Of a stretch of DNA of 64,000 bases, positions 57,608 through 64,000 are shown in pieces. The DNA is from Fragosphaeria purpurea (taxonomy: Eukaryota; Ascomycota; Sordariomycetes; Ophiostomatales; Ophiostomataceae). The DNA lies in the NCBI GenBank assembly GCA_002778095.1, contig PCDL01000016.1:1860001-1924000 (forward strand), in the 5' to 3' direction. The first letter of the stretch is position 1. Each line of letters begins with the position of its first letter. The translations under genes were made by a program, and so were the position numbers. The notes under the pieces are model-generated. The model saw only the letters and a list, made by a program, of their open reading frames with translations. It was not told where the DNA came from and did not search any database.

Positions 57608-60600
57608 CTGGCGATCAGTGAAGCACAGGTGGTCTGATTTTGCACGTTTGGTTTTTTGGTGTTTTTTTTCTTTCTTTTCCACGTTCCTGTGATACCTCAC
57701 CGGTTGTTTTTTTTTTTTCTTTTTGGACAAAACAGGCAGGCCGCCACACTTTTTGTTATTACATAGCAACGGCGTTTGTGGTTTACTTTTCCTATTTATT
57801 TCTGCAAGTATGTCTTGCTTTTTCTTGGGGGCAAGCGATGGCTTGGAATTTACTATCCCATACATCATGCAATTGTTTTCGACTGAAATACAACCACCCG
57901 ACATAGTCCTTCAAGATGAACACGGACGTAAACGCATTGGCTTACGGCAACAGCCTCAGATGGATTGCATCAGCCCAGCAACCCGCCCCATTCACGACGC
58001 CAGACGCGTCAACAAACAATATGAAAAAAAGACGCGTTTCTCCCCGCCGCTTGCAAAGAACCGGCAATGCGACGTCGTATTTTGGGGCAAGGCAACACTT
58101 TGCCTCTTTCCATTCCGTTTGCGCTAAAACCAGGGCAGGTCGTAAGTCCTTGGGCGAAAGGACCGCCCAGGAGGTCAAAGAACCCAGCCACCGTTACGCA
58201 AAACGGTTGGACGGTGAGAAGAGGGAGGGGCGGGATGGGCAAGTTTTTTTTGGTGCGTGAAGCAAAACCTGGTAGGTATTCACAATATAAGCAATACACT
58301 ACATATTCGAATGATGATTGTTTACCGGTGTCTTTTACAATTCCGTACGTAACTCCCCCAGTCCGTCAAGAAAGGCATGCTTTGTTTCTTTTCTTCGTGT
58401 CGTTCGTTTTTCTTTTTCTTTTTATTTCCTTTTCTTTTTTCTTTTTGTTTTCTTTTCCTTTCCGAATACACCCCTATTCAAATAACAGCAGACAACGAGG
58501 CACGGCCCCTCCTGTCAGCATGCGTTCAGACGCGTCAACCAAAAGAGGATAGGCGACATCGAGATGGGGAAGGGGGGGAGGCCAATTTACCTGCGGTGCG
58601 TGAGTTGTAGGACGTGTGGATTGCGAACAACGCGGCACGTCGTCCGTGCGGCGATGTCAGCCAACGCCCAAAGAGGACATCGTATGGCCAAGCAGACCGA
58701 GATGAACGGTCCGTCCGTGGATTTTGTTGTGTACGAAGTATGCTCATGTCTCGTTGGCTTATGTCTCGTTGGTGTGCTCACACAGAGAGAGGACCGCTCG
58801 TCGTGTTGATGAGACGGTTTGCGTTCAACGGGGCGTCACCTTCACGGGATCACGAAACCCGCCCGAAAGCCATCGTTTCAACAACGGCACATCTCGTCTT
58901 GTCTCTTGGCTACTAATCTGTTCCCACTTGCACAGTTACACGTGTGATGCCCGACAAAGATGAAAGAAACCAAAATGAAGGAAACCAACCTCCCGATGCA
59001 TCGGTCTTCTTGCCTCGGTCACCTTGCCTCGCGTCCCACACGTTTCTTGTATAGCATCGACAGGACCGAGAAGAAACAAACGGGCAAAAAGAAGAGCAGC
59101 AACCTTTCTTTACACACCGAGTTCCTATTCTCTACGCCGCCGGGCGGTTTACAAACGCATTCCGTTCTCGCAACAACAACGGACAACACAACAGCACGTT
59201 GCCGCCATCTCTTGTTAGGTAGTTCGCGCGATCGTATCACAAGTCTGATTTTCTGTTTTTGTTCCCCTGTGCTTGTACGAAGTAACTATGTATCCGTACT
59301 TGTAGTGCTCGCTTCCGTTTCCGGTTCTCCCGTAATTGCGCGCAACGGTCGTCCACAGCCGAACCTCGCCAAAAACCTGTCCCTACAAGGCGCCCATCGG
59401 CAGTATTTCGCAAGTTCGCGTCCCATAGCGTGTAATGTGCTTTTTATTGAGTATTTTTAGACAGCCGAGTGACCGCAAAAAAGAAAGAAGAGGAGAAAAA
59501 AGCGAAAAAAAAAGAGGCTACGATACACGCCACGGACTGGGTTGACAAAAACCAACCAGCGCTAGCAGGGGGGAGAAGCCGACAGCGACTAAACCAGGGC
59601 AGAGATGAGAAGGCACACACTAAACAGGGAAAAGGGGGCAGGGGTCGGGGGACAGCGGGGGGTCTGGGCCGGGGAAAGAAGTATTCCTATTTTCAGTACA
59701 TTAGCGACCGTTCCACTGAGTCTCACGGAGGACAACATCAACACAACTTCAAGTACCCCGTGTAATACGTTGTACCTGCGTTACCTCGCTATTTTATTTC
59801 ATCGCGGCTTTCAGCCGGTCATGCTATCTCGTTCACTACCGAAGGAGTTCATTGCGAATTCTCTTCAACACATTTCCGACGAACGATGAAGGCCTCCGTA
59901 GATCGCCATCACGACGACAAATGCCGACGACGGTTGCCCATACCTGGATTCATTCTCTTAAACATAGTGTGTTCACCTCCAACAACACACGTATATTGCA
60001 TATCAAACCACATAATCCCGGCATGGTCGACTATGCCGCGTCTCGGCCCTTGTTGCGGTAGCGGCGTGACGAAAGAGGGGTTTTGGCAACGACGCATATC
60101 GCGATAGATTGGAGATCCAATTTACCTGGAGAGGACTCTCTTTGCGTGCCGGGACGAGGTTCGGTGGAGACAGACGTCTGCTTTCCTGCGGGTTCAACAA
60201 TGCCACAGCTGCAGCCTGCCGTCTTTTGTGAAGGTCGGTCCCAGAACAACCAACGAAACAATCCAACTGTGGATGGACCTCGTGCTCGTACGTGCATAAG
60301 CTTGTCGAGTTGAACAGCTATGCGGACACAAATGGCGACACACTGGGACCTGCAGTGGTGCCTATAAGCCCGCTTCGGTCGTTGCATTCGTTGTGACGCA
60401 CGAAAGTAGTTGCACGATGCACGATCACCACAAACGGTGGCCCAGCAGCCAACCAGATGGGCAGACAAGAGGACCAGGACAAGCCCCATGCAGGTTGCCG
60501 TGAGCCGTTGAACAGACATTGTCATCTCGTGTCAGCCGTATGCCTGTAACAATGCTGTTGAACTTCCCCGTCCTGAGAACACGAAACCACCCGCCGTCTC

Positions 60601-62273
60601 GCACCTACGGACATTTGGTTTGCATTTCTTTTTGAACCGAGAAAGGAAGCGCTCTCTAAACACTGGAAGGCATTCTCCACGAAAGCACGGCGTGCGGAAG
60701 ATCCGTTTGCTTGACCATTGCTTCTCTCACTTCTCCGCAGCCCGTGCTGGGTCACGTTGATTTTGCAGTCAATGCCTTGTGTGTCCTCAACCAGACGCGG
60801 AGGGAGACAGCGTGACCATCTATTAGCCCAGCAGCGATAGGTACAATCTATGCTTGGTTTGTTGTTATCCGGAGAGCATACGGTCGTTATGTTGCTGCAT
60901 ATGCATTTTGACTGCATTTCCGTGTCTTTGGTTGCTGCTTCGGGACGCCTTTGTTTATTTCGCTGCCTGCCCCATTCGTCTGTCTTTCCTATTCCTGCGC
61001 ATATATATGGTGTTGTTGTTTGTGTATATATCTTCGCGTACCTGCCATTTTGTGCTACGCCGTGGTCCCTTGTCTCGTCTTCTTTTTCCCCCTTCTTTCG
61101 CCGCTTTTGGATCCCGTACCCGCGTCGTGCCTTCCGCGCCGAACGGCATCGCAGAAAGGCCATCTCTCTCGCCTCTCGCAAACGAACGAGGAAACAGCAA
61201 GGGACACACCACCAGCCGTTGGCAGCACAAAGAGGAACGTTGGTTCCAGCCATTCGTCCTTTGCTCCTTCCCAAACGGGGTGTTGTTCACGTTCCTTCCA
61301 AGTTTGTGTGGTCCGTGAAACCACCTCGCAAAACGGCGCGCATCGGGGCCACTTCGCCTCTCGCAACACAAAATCCAGCAAACGCAAAGCCTCATCTCAC
61401 GACTCATTCCGTCCTCGGCACAACACGAGAAAACCGAAAAAAGGAACCAAACCAAACCAAACCAACCCCGTTTCAGCGTCCCCACCCTGTACCCTGTCGC
61501 CGTTCATTTCCGCCGCCCGCCACCGTTACAAAACGTCCTAGTGGGTGGGCCGTTTTTGCGGTCGCGAACTTTGCATCGCCGTTTTGGCCTCGCCCAGGCC
61601 CGAAAAGCACGGATACTAAAAGAAGTACGAAGTACTTGTACTGTACTCTTACAACTGCACGAGGCGCTGCGCCTACGCACAACGGGGCTTTGGTGAGACA
61701 AGGGGACGAAGAAAACGCGCGACGACCAGGCCGCTGCCCGCCAATCTTGACAGCGGCCACACTACCGGACCTCGACGCAGGGCCGAGAAACGCATCCTTT
61801 TCCCCTGGCCCCTGCCCCCTGCGTGTGTTTGTTTCCCCTGATTTTCTTCTTTTTATGGTGCGGTTCCGTGACCCCCATGTGTTTTGTTTGGTAGATTGAG
61901 AAAATATTTTCGGTCCTTCTTTGGTTCTCTTTTTGGTTTGGCATTGTCTCGGGGCTTTTTTTTTTTTTTTTTTTTTTTTTTCCCTTCTTTTGGTTTTTGC
62001 CATGTTTTGTTTGTTGTCTTGTTTGGTTTCGTTGCTCGCATGAATCCCATTTCCATGCGCTTCGCCGTTCGTTCCTTCGTTTGCCGGCGATCTACAGTAA
62101 ACAAAAAACGACTTACAAACGATCGACAACGACGCATTGTTTCAACAAGAAGAAACAGACACATCGCGGCGCCCTTTGCGGTTCCAAGTCCAGCGCGCCT
62201 GAGAGACTTTACGGCGTTCTTCTAAACGTTTTGCGTGCACTTTTTTTTTGTTTATCGCCAAGTTCACCAAAGC
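57608..62273. other. Long intergenic region (4.7 kb)
   Basis: Spacer between the hfl1-like gene and the PH-domain gene. Most of it shows no family-like coding. Items noted: a T26 run (61956-61981), an AACCA-type repeat (about 61445-61465), the direct repeat TGTCTCGTTGG (about 58746 and 58763), and a minus-strand frame at 60525-60031 with a signal-peptide-like start. The last kilobase probably contains the leader of the PH gene. Confidence 0.6.
61956..61981. repeat. 26-nt poly(T) tract
   Basis: Uninterrupted T run about 290 bp upstream of the PH-domain gene start codon. Confidence 0.9.
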
Positions 62274-64000
62274 ATGGCAGACGCCGTGGGCACGGCTGTT
62301 GCCGCTGCTGCGCCTTCGACGACGTCCACAACCACGACACTGGAAGCGTTGCAGAGACAGGCGAGCCACACGCGCAGACTTCGGCCGCCTGACGTGCACG
62401 GGATCAACGGCGGCGGCAGCGGCAGCGGCAGCGGCAGAGGTGGTGGTGGCGGCGGCGGCGACGGCGACGAGAAGCGCATTCCGCTGCGCGCCAGCGCCGA
62501 GAAACTCGCCCACCGCGAGTCCCGCCTGGGACTCCGCAGCCTCTTCACCAGAAACAAACCCGGCGGCGTCCACGACGTGCGCGCCTCGATCGTCGACTTT
62601 GGCAGCTGGCCGTATGCGTTTTCGGGCGCGCGGTCGGAGACGACGCTGGTACCCAACGCCGCGCAGCAACCACGCCAACCACCGAACCAGCAGCAGCAGC
62701 AGCAGCAGCAGGAGGGGGAGCAGCAGAAAAAGCCGCCCCCTCCGCGCACAACCATCAGACAGGGTAAGCAGGCGTCCGCCGCGTCCGCCTCTTCCACCGA
62801 ATCGAGCAGCAAACCGAGACGGACCGTACTGCCGCTCCGCAGCAGAACGCCCGTGCCGTCGGCACGCCCGGGACGCGGGTCGCTTGCCACGTGGGACCCG
62901 CCACCACTGTTCCAGGCGTACCCCCAGGCCATCAAGCATGTGCAGTTGCCGGTGTGCACCACATCCATCGACATGCTCTTGCGCTTGCAGGGCGGCAGCC
63001 GCGGCGGGCGTGGCGGCGGTGGCAGCGGCGGCGGCGGAAGCAGCATTGGAAGTGGCATCTCTGTGCGCGGGTCGTCGCCAAGCGATTCAGCCACCACCAC
63101 GGACGACGGCGCGGCGACACCAGGCGACGGACTGGCCGCGGCCACTGCCGCTGCCGCGGCTGAGAAGCCAAAGCGGCGACACCGCCGAAACACGTCCGCC
63201 TCGTCTCTGCGGCTCGACTGGATCAACAAAATCTACGTGCTCGTGACCTCTGGGTACCTCCTGCAATACGCAGCCGAAGGCTCCTTTGACCGCCTGCCCG
63301 AGAAGATCCTGCACATCAGCAAGGACTCCGCCGCCTTCGCCAGCGACCTCATCCCCGGCCGCCACTGGGTTCTGCAGGTGTCCTCCGCCATGGGCGCCGA
63401 CGGCACCCAAGTGTCCGACGCGCGCTCCTTGTTTTCGCGCCTGCCCTTCCGCGGCAGCGAACGCAGACACGCTTCCACCTTCCTTATGGTGTTTGAGAAC
63501 GCCGACGAGATGGAGAGCTGGATCACCACGTTGCGCCGCGAAATCGAGCATCTCGGCGGCAAGAAACACCTGTCGGAGACCGGGAAGCCCAAGGCCGACG
63601 ACTTCGCCACCGAACGAACGGACCCGACCAGCCAGCGGACGCTGGTCGTGCGCGATCCTGGACGCTTCTCCCGCATCATCAACCCGCAAGACCTCCCTCC
63701 GTTTCCCTGGCCCCGGGACAGCACGATGAACGCGCATCCAAGCCGCACGTCCGCGGTCGACGGCCAACTCCCGGCGCCCGCCGTTCTGCCGGACACGGCG
63801 CACGAACACGATCCGACGGGCGGCGACGACAGGTCGATCACCAACAGCTTGGTTTCCCACGACGGCCGCCAGCTGGACAACCTGCGCGACAGCGGCGGCC
63901 ACCGCTTTTCCTACATCTCGTCCGGCCAGCGCACCATGGTGACGTCCGACAGCTCGTCGCCGCCGTGCTCCCCGATTCGCGACAGCTTCGCCAGCATCCC
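62274..64000 (+). CDS. PH-domain protein (3' partial)
   Basis: An open frame starts at the ATG at 62274 and runs without a stop to the window edge (575 codons visible). The first 300 residues are disordered: a Gly/Ser run, the conserved-looking block SLFTRNKPGG...SIVDFGSWPYAF, a Gln run (about 62690-62715) and basic Ser-rich segments. A PH fold then appears at about residues 320-430. It begins DWINKIYVLVTSGYLLQYA, includes LPEKILHISKDSAAFASD, and ends with the diagnostic helix TFLMVFENADEMESWITTLRREI with its Trp. The remainder is a polar tail. PH domains bind phosphoinositides or proteins at membranes; the partner is unknown. A GGTAAG at about 62764 could be a donor, but the frame reads through cleanly, so I keep one exon. 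Confidence 0.82.
   Translation, partial: MADAVGTAVAAAAPSTTSTTTTLEALQRQASHTRRLRPPDVHGINGGGSGSGSGRGGGGGGGDGDEKRIPLRASAEKLAHRESRLGLRSLFTRNKPGGVHDVRASIVDFGSWPYAFSGARSETTLVPNAAQQPRQPPNQQQQQQQQEGEQQKKPPPPRTTIRQGKQASAASASSTESSSKPRRTVLPLRSRTPVPSARPGRGSLATWDPPPLFQAYPQAIKHVQLPVCTTSIDMLLRLQGGSRGGRGGGGSGGGGSSIGSGISVRGSSPSDSATTTDDGAATPGDGLAAATAAAAAEKPKRRHRRNTSASSLRLDWINKIYVLVTSGYLLQYAAEGSFDRLPEKILHISKDSAAFASDLIPGRHWVLQVSSAMGADGTQVSDARSLFSRLPFRGSERRHASTFLMVFENADEMESWITTLRREIEHLGGKKHLSETGKPKADDFATERTDPTSQRTLVVRDPGRFSRIINPQDLPPFPWPRDSTMNAHPSRTSAVDGQLPAPAVLPDTAHEHDPTGGDDRSITNSLVSHDGRQLDNLRDSGGHRFSYISSGQRTMVTSDSSSPPCSPIRDSFASI

Noticed and set aside
60522..61274. 250-codon - strand frame in the 4.7-kb gap
   Set aside because: No recognisable domain or signal, mixed composition, and it overlaps the presumed leader of the PH gene.

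Overview
The window is nuclear DNA of a filamentous ascomycete (Pezizomycotina). Coding regions are GC-rich. Introns are short (mostly 60-110 bp), GT-AG, often with a CTAAC-type branch site just before the acceptor. Intergenic DNA is AT-richer and full of T-runs and CT/GA tracts. The protein set (eIF4G, DNA polymerase alpha, EF-2, Csf1, U2A', Met13-type MTHFR, an Hfl1/TMEM184 homologue) is that of a normal fungal chromosome arm. A Sordariomycete is my best guess; I cannot name the species. No transposon, CRISPR array, rRNA or tRNA was recognised.

Layout, left to right. (1) 1-12.1 kb: the 3' part of eIF4G (+) converges on DNA polymerase alpha (-) across a 1.7-kb spacer. (2) 12.1-21.8 kb: a 560-bp divergent promoter with five ACGCG cores separates pol1 from a mitochondrial PPR-like gene (+). 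Three more + strand genes follow: an RRM protein, an ER-type CUE protein and a flavin monooxygenase. (3) 22.2-28.4 kb, - strand: U2A' and a large homeobox/C2H2 regulator. (4) 28.4-32.3 kb: a long non-coding divergent spacer. (5) 32.3-34.3 kb: MTHFR (+). (6) 35.4-54.2 kb, - strand: an RBM26/27-like CCCH-RRM protein, EF-2, and a 3.5k-residue Csf1-type lipid-transfer protein with 10.5 kb in one exon. (7) 55.3-57.6 kb: a TMEM184/Hfl1-type membrane protein (+). (8) 57.6-62.3 kb: another long spacer, then the 5' part of a PH-domain protein (+) that runs off the window.

The genes are not one operon-like system. They are mostly housekeeping functions: translation (eIF4G, EF-2), DNA replication (pol1), RNA processing (U2A', RBM26-like, RRM), one-carbon metabolism (MTHFR), ER quality control (CUE) and membrane lipid or vacuole biology (Csf1, Hfl1-like). 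The most unusual item is the regulator at 24.1-28.4 kb. It combines a TALE homeodomain, an N-terminal cysteine cluster, C2H2 fingers and five C-terminal repeats that I read as degenerate CENP-B-type helix-turn-helix modules. Exon boundaries below were placed by hand from splice signals, reading phase and remembered family similarity; all exon sums were checked for frame.
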